From NCBI RefSeq assembly GCF_900163645.1, contig NZ_FUKM01000003.1:1-64000 (forward strand): a stretch of DNA of 64,000 nucleotides, read 5' to 3'. Positions 44,282-53,719 of the stretch are shown piece by piece. The DNA comes from Halomonas citrativorans (GTDB taxonomy: Bacteria > Pseudomonadota > Gammaproteobacteria > Pseudomonadales > Halomonadaceae). The notes beneath the pieces are model-generated. The model ran no database searches. It worked only from the letters and a program-made list of their open reading frames with translations, and was not told the DNA's origin. The translations under genes were made by a program, and so were the position numbers. The first letter of the stretch is position 1. Each line of letters begins with the position of its first letter.

Positions 44282-47200
44282 ATGAGTCATTTCATTGACC
44301 GGCTAAATTTTTTCCGCAAAACGCGCGAGCCTTTTGCCAATGACCACGGCGAAGTTCGCCAGGAAGACCGCCAGTGGGAAGACAGTTACCGCCGCCGATG
44401 GCAACACGACAAGGTCGTCCGCTCTACCCACGGGGTTAACTGTACCGGTTCGTGTAGCTGGAAAATTTACGTCAAAAACGGCCTGGTGACATGGGAAACT
44501 CAGCAGACTGATTACCCGCGTACACGCCCCGACCTGCCTAATCATGAGCCTCGCGGCTGCCCTCGAGGGGCGAGCTACTCGTGGTATCTTTACAGTGCTA
44601 ACCGCCTCAAGTATCCCCTTATCCGTAAACCGCTGTTGGCGCTTTGGCGTGCGGCGTTAAGTGAAAAAGGCGACCCGGTAGAGGCCTGGGCTTCAATTGT
44701 TGAAGACCCGGCCAAAACAAAAGAGTACAAACGCGCCCGCGGCATGGGCGGCTTTGTTCGTGGCAACTGGGATGAGCTTAATGAGTTAATTGCGGCTTCC
44801 AACGTTTATACCGCCAAACAGTACGGGCCTGATCGCATCATTGGCTTTTCGCCTATCCCTGCCATGTCGATGGTCAGTTACGCCGCCGGTAGCCGCTACC
44901 TATCGTTAATCGGCGGCGTATGCATGAGCTTTTACGACTGGTACTGCGATTTGCCACCCGCCTCGCCGATGACCTGGGGCGAACAAACCGATGTTCCCGA
45001 ATCTGCCGACTGGTACAACTCAGGCTATATCATTGCCTGGGGGTCGAATGTGCCTCAGACCCGCACACCAGATGCCCACTTCTTCACCGAGGTTCGCTAT
45101 AAGGGCACCAAAACCGTTTCCATTACCCCTGATTACGCTGAGGTTTCCAAACTCACAGACGAGTGGCTCTCTGCTAAGCAGGGCACCGACGCAGCACTCG
45201 CCATGGCCATGGGCCACGTCATTCTCAAAGAGTTTCATCTTGAAAACCCCAGCGCCTACTTTACCGATTACGTGCGCCGGTATACCGATATGCCCTGCCT
45301 GGTCGAGCTGGAGCCACGCGATGATGGCTCTCTTGTGCCCGGGCGCCAACTGCGTGCCAGTGACATTGCTGATCACCTGGGGCAGGACAATAATCCTGAG
45401 TGGAAAACACTGGTTTGGGATGATGCACGTGATCAGTTGGTGGTGCCGCTGGGCTCTATTGGTTTCCGTTGGGGAGAAGAAGAGGCTCACCAGGGTAAAT
45501 GGAACCTGGAACCTTTGGATGCCGACGGCGTTGAGATTTCACCTCTCTTGAGCCTTGCCGAGCGCCATGACGATGTCGCGCGCGTGGCCTTTCCCTATTT
45601 CGGCGGTATCGAGCATAAGCACTTTGCGCATGTAGAAGGCGAAAGTGGCGACCGCTTGTTCCACAGCCTGCCCGCTAAACGGCTGCAAAAAGCCGATGGC
45701 AGCAGCGTGCTGGTAGTGACTGTCTTTGACCTGATGTGTGCCAACTACGGTATCGACCGAGGATTCGGCCAAGCGGGCGAGGATGATGGGGCTACCGACT
45801 ATGCTCAGATAAAACCCTACACCCCCGCTTGGCAGGAAAAAATTACCGGCGTCTCGGCAGAGCAGTGTACCCGCATCGCTCGAGAATTTGCCGATAATGC
45901 CCACAAGACACGTGGGCGCTCCATGATTATCGTGGGTGCCGGTATGAACCACTGGTACCACATGGACATGAACTACCGCGGTTTGATCAATATGCTGATC
46001 ATGTGCGGGTGTATCGGTCAGAGTGGCGGCGGCTGGGCACACTATGTGGGTCAGGAAAAATTGCGCCCCCAAACGGGCTGGCTGCCCTTGGCATTTGGGC
46101 TTGATTGGACGCGCCCACCGCGCCATATGAACTCTACGTCGTTCTTCTATAACCACTCTTCGCAGTGGCGCTATGAGAAGCTTGAGATAAAAGAGATTCT
46201 TTCGCCACTGGCTGACCCACGTCGTCACACCGGCAGCCTGATCGACTACAACGTACGCGCCGAGCGTATGGGCTGGCTGCCTTCTGCTCCTCAGCTAACC
46301 ACGAATCCGCTGCATTTAGCGGGCAAGGCCAAAGACGCTGGTATGGCCACCAAGGATTATGTCGTTCAGCAATTAAAAGCCGGTGAGCTTTCCTTTGCTG
46401 CCGAAGACCCGGATAACCCCCAGAACTTCCCGCGTAACATGTTTATCTGGCGCTCCAACCTGCTGGGTAGCTCCGGTAAAGGGCACGAGTACATGCTCAA
46501 GTACCTGCTGGGGACTCGGCACGGCATTCAGGGGAAAGACCTGGGCGATTTTGGCGGACAGAAGCCTGAAGAGGTTAAATGGCACGACGAGGCGCCTGAA
46601 GGCAAGCTTGATCTATTAGTCACGCTCGATTTTCGTATGTCGACGACCTGCCTCTACTCGGACATCGTGTTACCCACGGCGACCTGGTATGAAAAGAACG
46701 ACCTTAATACCTCTGACATGCACCCGTTTATCCATCCGCTAACGGCTGCCACTGATCCTGCCTGGGAGTCGCGCAGCGATTGGGATATTTATAAAGGCAT
46801 CGCCAAGGCATTCTCCAAAGCGTGTGTGGGCCACTTGGGTGAAGAGACGGATTTAGTCACGCTACCCATGCAGCACGACTCTCCCGGCGAGCTTGCGCAG
46901 ATAGATGTAAAGGATTGGAAGAAGGGAGAGTGCGCGCCCATCCCCGGCAAGACCATGCCTGCATTGATGGAAGTACAGCGCGATTACCCTGCCACGTACG
47001 AGCGTTTTACCTCACTTGGCCCGGCGCTTGAAAAACTCGGCAATGGTGGCAAAGGCATTAGTTGGAACACGGATAGCGAAATAGAACTGCTCGGCAAGCT
47101 GAATCACGTTAAGCGAGAAGGCCCGGCAAAAGGGCGCCCGAACATCGAAAGCGCTATTGATGCTGCTGAAACCGTACTGACGCTGGCGCCAGAAACCAAT

Positions 47201-48052
47201 GGCCAGGTAGCACTCAAGGCGTGGGAGGCGCTCTCCAAAATTACCGGGCGCGATCACTCGCATCTGGCACGACCCAAAGAGGATGAAAAAATCCGCTTTA
47301 GCGATATCGTGGCCCAACCGCGCAAGATCATTTCCAGCCCCACGTGGTCGGGCCTGGAGGATGAACACGTCTCCTATACCGCCGGGTATACCAACGTTCA
47401 TGAGCTGATTCCGTGGCGCACCGTCAGTGGGCGTCAGCAGCTCTATCAGGATCATGCCTGGATGCGTGACTTTGGCGAAAGCCTGTTGGTGTATCGCCCA
47501 CCGATCAATACTCGCGCCGCCGAAAATTTCAAGCTGCCCGAGGATAATGGCTTCAAAAGCAAGGCACTGAATTTCCTGACACCGCATCAAAAGTGGGGGA
47601 TTCACTCCACCTACTCCGACAACTTGCTGATGTTGACGCTGAATCGCGGCGGTCCTGTGGTGTGGCTTTCCGAAGGTGACGCCGCCGATATCGATATTCA
47701 GGACAACGACTGGATAGAGGTTTATAACGCCAACGGCTCGATTGCTGCCCGTGCAGTGGTCAGCCAGCGTGTCAAGGATGGCATGGTGATGATGTACCAC
47801 GCCCAAGAGCGACAGGTGAACGTCCCCGGTTCGGAAATTACCGGCACGCGTGGCGGTATTCATAACTCCGTGACCCGTGTTTGCCCAAAACCCACCCATA
47901 TGATCGGCGGCTACGCCCAGCTCGCTTACAGCTTCAACTACTACGGCACCGTAGGCTCGAACCGCGATGAGTTCGTGCTGGTACGCAAGATGAAGCATAT
48001 CGAATGGCTGGATGGTGAAGGCCAGGATGACGTTCAGGAGGCGGTGAAATGA
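44282..48052 (+). CDS. narG: Respiratory nitrate reductase alpha subunit NarG
   Basis: A 1256-residue molybdoenzyme; ATG 44282 follows GGGAG, in preference to a TTG at 44261. The FS0 [4Fe-4S] ligands are His50, Cys54, Cys58 and Cys93 (HGVNCTGSC, RGCPRG). The bis-MGD domain includes YCDLPPASPMTWGEQTD, where the Mo-coordinating Asp is expected. No twin-arginine signal is obvious, but NarG-type N-termini are cytoplasmic. It reduces nitrate to nitrite in the cytoplasm with electrons from NarHI. First gene of narGHJI, overlapping narH by 4 bp. Confidence 0.97.
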   Translation: MSHFIDRLNFFRKTREPFANDHGEVRQEDRQWEDSYRRRWQHDKVVRSTHGVNCTGSCSWKIYVKNGLVTWETQQTDYPRTRPDLPNHEPRGCPRGASYSWYLYSANRLKYPLIRKPLLALWRAALSEKGDPVEAWASIVEDPAKTKEYKRARGMGGFVRGNWDELNELIAASNVYTAKQYGPDRIIGFSPIPAMSMVSYAAGSRYLSLIGGVCMSFYDWYCDLPPASPMTWGEQTDVPESADWYNSGYIIAWGSNVPQTRTPDAHFFTEVRYKGTKTVSITPDYAEVSKLTDEWLSAKQGTDAALAMAMGHVILKEFHLENPSAYFTDYVRRYTDMPCLVELEPRDDGSLVPGRQLRASDIADHLGQDNNPEWKTLVWDDARDQLVVPLGSIGFRWGEEEAHQGKWNLEPLDADGVEISPLLSLAERHDDVARVAFPYFGGIEHKHFAHVEGESGDRLFHSLPAKRLQKADGSSVLVVTVFDLMCANYGIDRGFGQAGEDDGATDYAQIKPYTPAWQEKITGVSAEQCTRIAREFADNAHKTRGRSMIIVGAGMNHWYHMDMNYRGLINMLIMCGCIGQSGGGWAHYVGQEKLRPQTGWLPLAFGLDWTRPPRHMNSTSFFYNHSSQWRYEKLEIKEILSPLADPRRHTGSLIDYNVRAERMGWLPSAPQLTTNPLHLAGKAKDAGMATKDYVVQQLKAGELSFAAEDPDNPQNFPRNMFIWRSNLLGSSGKGHEYMLKYLLGTRHGIQGKDLGDFGGQKPEEVKWHDEAPEGKLDLLVTLDFRMSTTCLYSDIVLPTATWYEKNDLNTSDMHPFIHPLTAATDPAWESRSDWDIYKGIAKAFSKACVGHLGEETDLVTLPMQHDSPGELAQIDVKDWKKGECAPIPGKTMPALMEVQRDYPATYERFTSLGPALEKLGNGGKGISWNTDSEIELLGKLNHVKREGPAKGRPNIESAIDAAETVLTLAPETNGQVALKAWEALSKITGRDHSHLARPKEDEKIRFSDIVAQPRKIISSPTWSGLEDEHVSYTAGYTNVHELIPWRTVSGRQQLYQDHAWMRDFGESLLVYRPPINTRAAENFKLPEDNGFKSKALNFLTPHQKWGIHSTYSDNLLMLTLNRGGPVVWLSEGDAADIDIQDNDWIEVYNANGSIAARAVVSQRVKDGMVMMYHAQERQVNVPGSEITGTRGGIHNSVTRVCPKPTHMIGGYAQLAYSFNYYGTVGSNRDEFVLVRKMKHIEWLDGEGQDDVQEAVK

Positions 48053-49611
48053 AAATTCGCTCTCAGGTAGGCATGGTCCTCAACCTTGATAAGTGCATTG
48101 GTTGTCACACCTGCTCGGTAACGTGCAAAAACGTCTGGACTAGCCGCGAAGGTGTCGAGTATGCATGGTTCAACAACGTTGAGACCAAGCCGGGTATCGG
48201 TTATCCCAAGGAGTGGGAAAACCAGGCCAAGTGGAAGGGCGGCTGGATGCGCAGCCGTGATGGCAAGATCGAACCGCGCATTGGCGGTAAATGGCGCGTA
48301 TTGGCCAATATCTTCGCCAACCCCGACTTACCCGCTATTGATGACTACTACGAACCTTACACCTTTGACTACCAGCACCTGCACACTGCTAAACCTGGCC
48401 AGCACCAGCCGGTAGCCCGCCCGCGTTCACTGATCTCTGGCGAGCGTATGAAGAAAATTGAATGGGGCCCTAACTGGGAGGAAATTCTGGGCACCGAGTT
48501 TGCCAAGCGTCGCAAGGACATCAACTTTGAACAGGTGCAGGCAGATATCTACGGCCAGTTCGAAAACACCTTCATGATGTATCTGCCACGCCTGTGTGAG
48601 CACTGCCTTAACCCTACCTGCGTGGCAAGCTGCCCCAGTGGCGCCATTTATAAACGTGAAGAAGACGGCATCGTACTGATTGACCAGGATAAGTGCCGCG
48701 GCTGGCGGATGTGTATTTCCGGTTGCCCCTACAAGAAGATCTACTACAACTGGAAAAGCGGCAAATCCGAGAAGTGCATTTTCTGCTATCCGCGTATTGA
48801 GTCGGGCCAGCCAACCATCTGCTCAGAAACTTGCGTGGGGCGTATTCGCTATTTAGGTGTCCTGCTTTATGACGCCGACCGCATTGAGGAAGTCGCAAGC
48901 TCCGCCGACGAGCAGGATCTTTACCACCGCCAGCGCGATATCTTCCTGGACCCTCATGACCCTGAGGTCATTGCCCAAGCCAAGAAAGACGGTATTCCCG
49001 ACAACGTCATTCAGGCCGCTCAGGCATCGCCTGTCTACAAACTGGCCATTGATTGGGAGCTGGCGCTTCCGCTGCACCCTGAATACCGCACGCTGCCCAT
49101 GGTCTGGTACGTACCGCCGCTGTCGCCCATTCAGTCTGCAGCCGAAGCGGGTAAGGTCGAGTTCAATGGCGTGATGCCAAAAATTGAGTCGCTGCGCATC
49201 CCGGTGAAGTACTTGGCCAATATGCTGACCGCCGGGGAAGAAGCCCCCGTTGTGCTCGCGCTTAAGCGTTTGATGGCGATGCGCCTTTATATGCGCGGTA
49301 AGCATGTTGAAGGAGAAGCGGATATCAGCGTGCTGGAGGATGTGGGTTTAAGCGTCGCCCAGGTAGAAGATATGTACCGCTATCTGGCAATCGCCAACTA
49401 TGAAGATCGGTTCGTGATTCCAACCAGCCACCGGGAGATGGCGCGCGATGCCTTCCCGGAACGGGGTGGGTGTGGATTCACCTTTGGTGATGGCTGCAAC
49501 GGCGAGAGCACGGCGAACCTGTTCAACGGTCGGCCTATTGAGAGCACGATGGTGAAACCGGTCAATGTTTTTGATCCGCAGGCGCAACCCGAGGAGACTC
49601 GTCATGAGTAA
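48049..49611 (+). CDS. narH: Respiratory nitrate reductase beta subunit NarH
   Basis: A 520-residue iron-sulfur protein. Cys clusters include CIGCHTCSVTCKNVW, CEHCLNPTCVASCPSG, and KCRGWRMCISGCPYKKIYYNWK, where Trp replaces a Cys to give the [3Fe-4S] centre as in other NarH proteins. It relays electrons from NarI to NarG. It overlaps narG (ATGA) and narJ (8 bp). Confidence 0.97.
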   Translation: MKIRSQVGMVLNLDKCIGCHTCSVTCKNVWTSREGVEYAWFNNVETKPGIGYPKEWENQAKWKGGWMRSRDGKIEPRIGGKWRVLANIFANPDLPAIDDYYEPYTFDYQHLHTAKPGQHQPVARPRSLISGERMKKIEWGPNWEEILGTEFAKRRKDINFEQVQADIYGQFENTFMMYLPRLCEHCLNPTCVASCPSGAIYKREEDGIVLIDQDKCRGWRMCISGCPYKKIYYNWKSGKSEKCIFCYPRIESGQPTICSETCVGRIRYLGVLLYDADRIEEVASSADEQDLYHRQRDIFLDPHDPEVIAQAKKDGIPDNVIQAAQASPVYKLAIDWELALPLHPEYRTLPMVWYVPPLSPIQSAAEAGKVEFNGVMPKIESLRIPVKYLANMLTAGEEAPVVLALKRLMAMRLYMRGKHVEGEADISVLEDVGLSVAQVEDMYRYLAIANYEDRFVIPTSHREMARDAFPERGGCGFTFGDGCNGESTANLFNGRPIESTMVKPVNVFDPQAQPEETRHE

Positions 49612-50386
49612 CCTCGCAGAACCGCTCTTGACCCCAGAGCAACAGACCATGCGCAGCCTGCGCGTACTATCGCGGTTGCTTGACTACCCAACAGCTGAAT
49701 TGCAGCAGGCCGTAGGGGAACTTGTCGAGATCGTGGCCGCGGAGAATCGTTGGCCCGCTTCGTTACGCCAACGTTTGATGAGTTGGTGTCAGCAAATTGC
49801 CGATAGTGAGCTTTTAAGCCTTCAAGCCGAGTATGTCGCGCTTTTCGAACAGGGCCGGGCTACATCGATGCTGCTGTTTGAACACGTACACGGAGAATCA
49901 CGAGAGCGTGGCCAGGCCATGGTGGATCTCATGGATGAGTACCGAAAGGCGGGGTTTGAGCTAGACGCCCGGGAGCTTCCTGACTATTTACCGCTGTTCC
50001 TGGAGTATCTCTCAACGCGAAGCGATGCGGAAATGGCCCGCTGGATTGGCAATATCCGCCATATTCTGGCGCTACTTGCCGCTCGCCTGGAAGAGCGTGA
50101 TAGCGACTATGCCCTGGTGACCCATGCGCTGCTGGCGCTCATCGGCGCCGAAGCGGACATAAACGCGCATCGCTCCGTTGTGAAGGCGGAAAAGCCTGAC
50201 AATACCCCCGAAGCGCTGGATGCCGTCTGGGAAGAGGAAGCCGTACGTTTTTCTGCGGCATCCGACGAGGACTGTGCGTTGCAATCTGCCGAAGGGCGTC
50301 GCTTGGCTGAACGCAAGCAGGGCGTTCAACACGATGCCGTTCGCATTCTCTCTCCCGGAGCCCAGCCTCCGGCAATGGGTCGTTAA
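49604..50386 (+). CDS. narJ: Nitrate reductase assembly chaperone NarJ
   Basis: A 260-residue TorD/NarJ-family chaperone; ATG 49604 has GAGGAG upstream and overlaps narH. Conserved [12 protein letters not shown] near the N-terminus and [20 protein letters not shown] mark the family, as does [13 protein letters not shown]. It holds apo-NarGH for molybdenum cofactor insertion and membrane attachment. The C-terminal extension is acidic and longer than in E. coli. Confidence 0.95.
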   Translation: MSNLAEPLLTPEQQTMRSLRVLSRLLDYPTAELQQAVGELVEIVAAENRWPASLRQRLMSWCQQIADSELLSLQAEYVALFEQGRATSMLLFEHVHGESRERGQAMVDLMDEYRKAGFELDARELPDYLPLFLEYLSTRSDAEMARWIGNIRHILALLAARLEERDSDYALVTHALLALIGAEADINAHRSVVKAEKPDNTPEALDAVWEEEAVRFSAASDEDCALQSAEGRRLAERKQGVQHDAVRILSPGAQPPAMGR

Positions 50387-50399
50387 CAGGAGAATCTCA

Positions 50400-51089
50400 A
50401 TGTCCGCCATTACGACTTACCTCGAGTATTTTATCTACGGCTACTATCCCTATCTCGCCGGTACCGTGTTTCTGTTTGGGAGCTTGGTGCGTTTTGACTA
50501 CGGGCAGTACACCTGGAAGACCGGCTCCAGCCAGATGCTGTCGACCAAAAACATGCGCCTGGCCAGCAACCTCTTCCATATCGGCATCATTACCATCTTT
50601 TTTGGTCACTTGGTCGGTCTGCTTACCCCACACTGGATGTATGAGCACTTTCTTCTCCCTAGCACTAAACAACTGCTTGCCGTGGTGATTGGTGGTATTG
50701 CCGGCGTGTTGTGTGTGATCGGCGGGGCGATGCTGCTTTATCGGCGGATGTTCAATCCACGTGTGCGTGCCTCATCGAGTAAAATGGATACGCTGATTCT
50801 GGCTATTTTGCTTATTCAGGCATGCCTTGGGCTCACTACCATTTTCTTCACGCTGGGCCATATGGATGGTGAAATGATGCTGACATTGGCAAGTTGGGCA
50901 CAGGCCATTGTGTTCTTTAACGGCGGCGCAGCGAACTATCTGCAGGATGTTTCCTGGATATTCAAGCTGCATATCTTTTTGGGGCTAACCATTATCCTGT
51001 TGTTCCCTTTCACTCGGCTAGTGCATGTATGGAGCGCGCCTTTCGGTTATCTGACCCGGCGCTATCAATTAGTGCGTAAACGCGGCTAA
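50400..51089 (+). CDS. narI: Nitrate reductase gamma subunit NarI
   Basis: A 229-residue cytochrome b with five membrane helices. Haem ligands by comparison with E. coli are His60, His70, His191 and His209. It oxidises quinol at the membrane and passes electrons to NarH. ATG 50400 lies after CAGGAGA, 13 bp from the narJ stop. Confidence 0.96.
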   Translation: MSAITTYLEYFIYGYYPYLAGTVFLFGSLVRFDYGQYTWKTGSSQMLSTKNMRLASNLFHIGIITIFFGHLVGLLTPHWMYEHFLLPSTKQLLAVVIGGIAGVLCVIGGAMLLYRRMFNPRVRASSSKMDTLILAILLIQACLGLTTIFFTLGHMDGEMMLTLASWAQAIVFFNGGAANYLQDVSWIFKLHIFLGLTIILLFPFTRLVHVWSAPFGYLTRRYQLVRKRG

Positions 51090-51114
51090 GCGCTAATTTA
51101 TCAGGAGAGTTGTT

Positions 51115-51927
51115 ATGCAAATGATTGATATCGAAGCGCTGCCAAGTGAAGCCACGCTACCCTTGATACAGGTGGGCAGCCGCGCTATTGAAGAAAGCGA
51201 CATTGCTCATGAAATGCAGTATCACCCCTCAGACAGTGCGGGGAGTGCCCAGCTTAAAGCTGCGCGGGCGTTAGTTGTCCGCGAACTGCTGTGTCAGCAG
51301 GCCCAGGCGCAAGGGTTAGTGGCTGACGATGAAATAGCAGATGACAAGGTGATTGCTCAGCTTCTTGAGCAGGCGCTGAACGTGCCGGAGCCCAGCACCG
51401 AGGATTGCCAGCGCTTTTATGCGCATCACCCAGAGCGTTTTAGTGAGCCCACACGCTTAAAGGTGCGTCATATTTTGCTGGCTGCGGCGCCTGAAGATGC
51501 TGTGGCTCGGGATGCACACTATCAGCAAGGCGTAACACTGCTGGAAACATTGAAGGAAGATCCTGCGCGCTTTACGGAGTTTGCTCAGCGCCACTCAGCA
51601 TGTCCCTCCAACACCCAAGGTGGGGAACTCGGCTGGTTGGCCCAAGGGCAAACGGTTGCTGAACTTGACCGAGTGCTGCATCACTTACCCAACGGCCTTC
51701 ATGAGCGGCCCATTGCCTCCCGCTATGGTTGGCACTTGGTGGTGGTTGATGCCCGTGAGGAAGGGCAGTTGCTGCCTTACGAAGCCGTTACCGAACGTGT
51801 TCGCCATCACTTGGAAGAACAGGCAACGCGACGTGCATTGCGCCACTACCTGCTGTCATTAGAGGCGGAGATAGGCGTCCAAGGAATCGCGCTTGACGAC
51901 GACGCAGGCGGTAGTCTGATGCAATAG
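51115..51927 (+). CDS. Parvulin-type peptidyl-prolyl isomerase in the nar operon
   Basis: A 270-residue protein. The rotamase domain is at about 115-215 (LKVRHILLAAAPEDA, then FTEFAQRHSACPSNTQGGELGWLAQGQ, then ASRYGWHLVVVDAREEG). An N-terminal SurA/NifM-like helical part precedes it. No signal peptide is visible, so it is probably cytoplasmic, like NifM. CAGGAGAG lies upstream, 25 bp after narI, so it belongs to the operon. It may help fold or assemble the nitrate reductase. Confidence 0.88.
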   Translation: MQMIDIEALPSEATLPLIQVGSRAIEESDIAHEMQYHPSDSAGSAQLKAARALVVRELLCQQAQAQGLVADDEIADDKVIAQLLEQALNVPEPSTEDCQRFYAHHPERFSEPTRLKVRHILLAAAPEDAVARDAHYQQGVTLLETLKEDPARFTEFAQRHSACPSNTQGGELGWLAQGQTVAELDRVLHHLPNGLHERPIASRYGWHLVVVDAREEGQLLPYEAVTERVRHHLEEQATRRALRHYLLSLEAEIGVQGIALDDDAGGSLMQ

Positions 51928-52019
51928 GGCCACTCTGCATGGTTATCTGCTTGCCCGGACTTTATGGAACCATTTCTTTCTTCTAAGGTTGAAGTGATAT
52001 AGGAAAAAGGAGAACGGCC

Positions 52020-52244
52020 ATGGAACACGTCGATAAGTGTCAGAAATGTGGTAAGGAATATATCGCCGACGCAAACGATACGGAAAATGCCCTCCCAACG
52101 TGTGGCACTTGTGGTGCAGAAATATACAGAAGGGGGGCGAACTCAGAGTTTAGCGTGACAGGTGATAATGATGATGAGCATCCGATTGAAAGGGGGTTGC
52201 GAAAAGTCACCGATGAACTTACCGGAGATAAAAAGAAAATTTGA
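52020..52244 (+). CDS. Small acidic zinc-ribbon protein (74 aa)
   Basis: Two Cys pairs (CQKCGKEY and CGTCGAEIYRR) 16-20 residues apart form a likely zinc ribbon, followed by an acidic linker (GDNDDEHP) and an amphipathic helix ending in DKKKI. AAAGGAG precedes the ATG. The layout resembles the protein at 53238-53444. Role unknown; it may bind RNA, DNA or a protein partner. Confidence 0.7.
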   Translation: MEHVDKCQKCGKEYIADANDTENALPTCGTCGAEIYRRGANSEFSVTGDNDDEHPIERGLRKVTDELTGDKKKI

Positions 52245-52283
52245 TTGAACCGCTTGTGGCTGAAACTCTCATAGACTCCGTCA

Positions 52284-52318
52284 CCCTTGGCCTAGACGTC
52301 GTTACGGCTAGCCAAGGG
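52284..52318. terminator. Hairpin after the zinc-ribbon gene
   Basis: CCCTTGGC (52284-52291) pairs with GCCAAGGG (52311-52318). A second small inverted repeat (GCGCTTC 52328-52334 / GAAGCGC 52348-52354) follows. No T run; possibly transcript-end structure. Confidence 0.4.
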
Positions 52319-52422
52319 TCGCAGCACGCGCTTCTGAAATTGCTTCTGAAGCGCCGGTTTCTGACTTCAACTGATAATGCTGCCTACGACGCAGCTGAAT
52401 GTGCAATCATTTAACCAGATTA

Positions 52423-52617
52423 TCACGCTACATCGTTATGCTGCTCTGCTAACGCCCTGCGTAGCTTGGCGTTTTCAGTAGCCAATACCTTGTTTTCGGC
52501 AATAAGCCCATATTTTTCAGATTCAAGACTGTCGACACGGTTGATAAGCTGGTTGATAACCAAACGCCGATAAATGGCTGAAAACGCAATTTTGGTACCC
52601 TGATGAATAGCGATCAT
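52423..52617 (-). CDS. Small coiled-coil protein (about 64 aa)
   Basis: ATG 52617 (or the adjacent 52620) is preceded by AGGAGGAGAAAG, a very strong ribosome site. The C-terminal half (LINRVDSLESEKYGLIAENK, then TENAKLRRALAEQ) has leucine-zipper-like heptads. The N-terminus is short and hydrophobic-basic. It is not a known family to me. The strong ribosome site argues that it is translated. Confidence 0.6.
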   Translation of the reverse strand: MIAIHQGTKIAFSAIYRRLVINQLINRVDSLESEKYGLIAENKVLATENAKLRRALAEQHNDVA

Positions 52618-52620
52618 CAC

Positions 52621-53237
52621 TTTCTCCTCCTTGAGTTATGTATCAATCCCGAATACAGGTGATAAAAGACTATAGGCCTTTTTTTATCTGATGTTTCATA
52701 CTATTTTTAAATCAAAAGAACGTTTCTTATTATTAATTTATATTATTGCATGCGGCATCCTCAATAAGCATGATAAATACGGCTATATTTATAACTATTT
52801 ATGGTTAATTTTCTACTACTTAACCCGAAGTAGATTAGCAAGTGGTCTCATTGTTTGGCTAGTTGGCTAACTAATAGAGTTGCTAAAGGTTGATAAATAA
52901 GTGTGTTTTTCACTATCAATTATACTATGCCTGCTTACAGGCCAGTTTTAGTGTGGCAATCTAAACCCACTGGACAAGGATGTTCAGCAAGGCTTGGTGT
53001 CGCTTCGTCAGTTTGCAAGGCAGGTAACCCCCAAACTTCGCAAGCACTGACATCTCATGACAAATCGCGTAAAAGGCAAATCCCATGTCTTTAAAAGCCT
53101 TGGCTATCAACTGTACGCTTAAAGCTTCCACAAGAGAGCTAGTCGTCGAATACGCTATTAGGGCGCACATACGCAGTTAACTCACTTTCGGCTAAGCTGT
53201 AGAGGTATGTCGCACACAACACAAGGAGTAAGTTTAA
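52621..53237. other. AT-rich intergenic region
   Basis: About 600 bp, very AT-rich from 52660 to 52860. A minus-strand frame at 52961-53170 lacks a good start and has no recognised relatives. I see no RNA gene or clear mobile element. Confidence 0.4.
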
Positions 53238-53444
53238 ATGGCATTTCCGAAACGATGCACCCAATGTGGCAGCGAAAACTACCGTTTCCCTGAAAACACA
53301 GACGAAGATGACAATATCTACTGCAGTGCCTGCAATGCCGTCGTGGGAAATAAAAAAGAGCTGGCGAAAGAGGAGTTGGATGATGAAGGCGAGGGCGACC
53401 ACCAGGTTGAGACGCTACTTAGATCGTTAACTGGTAAAAAATAG
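53238..53444 (+). CDS. Second small acidic zinc-ribbon protein (68 aa)
   Basis: Cys pairs RCTQCGSE and YCSACNAVV, an acidic stretch (DDEGEGDH) and a Lys tail (LLRSLTGKK) give the same layout as the 74-residue protein at 52020. AAGGAGTAAG precedes the ATG. Both could be small zinc-binding adaptors. Function unknown. A perfect terminator follows. Confidence 0.7.
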   Translation: MAFPKRCTQCGSENYRFPENTDEDDNIYCSACNAVVGNKKELAKEELDDEGEGDHQVETLLRSLTGKK

Positions 53445-53475
53445 CCGCCTCTTTTTGCTTGCTACATTATTATCG

Positions 53476-53500
53476 TCCACCAGCCTGTCAGGCTGGTGGA
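53476..53500 (+). terminator. Perfect 12-bp stem hairpin
   Basis: TCCACCAGCCTG-T-CAGGCTGGTGGA is a perfect inverted repeat with 1-nt centre, 32 bp after the zinc-ribbon stop. There is no T run, but the stem is strong. Confidence 0.55.
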
Positions 53501-53719
53501 TGTTCAGCCGTCATACCGGTTAATAGGGTTTGAAAACCTGCCGCCTGAAATTGATGCTTTGATACCGAAGCTCCATGGTTTGCCGTGGGGCTTTCGTTCA
53601 TTGAGTGCCTTCATTTGTGATACCAGACATAAACAGCAGGCTTAACGGTGTAGTGCGTTGAGTTGTTAATCATTATACGGCATAACGGTACTGCAGAAAT
53701 TTTCTTTCAGGGAATGCCT

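Noticed and set aside
47012-47998. Long minus-strand frame inside narG
   Set aside because: An antisense shadow of narG caused by codon composition; narG is conserved throughout.
52961-53170. Minus-strand frame of 69 codons
   Set aside because: No ribosome site, no recognisable domain, and it lies in an AT-rich gap. I cannot tell it from chance.
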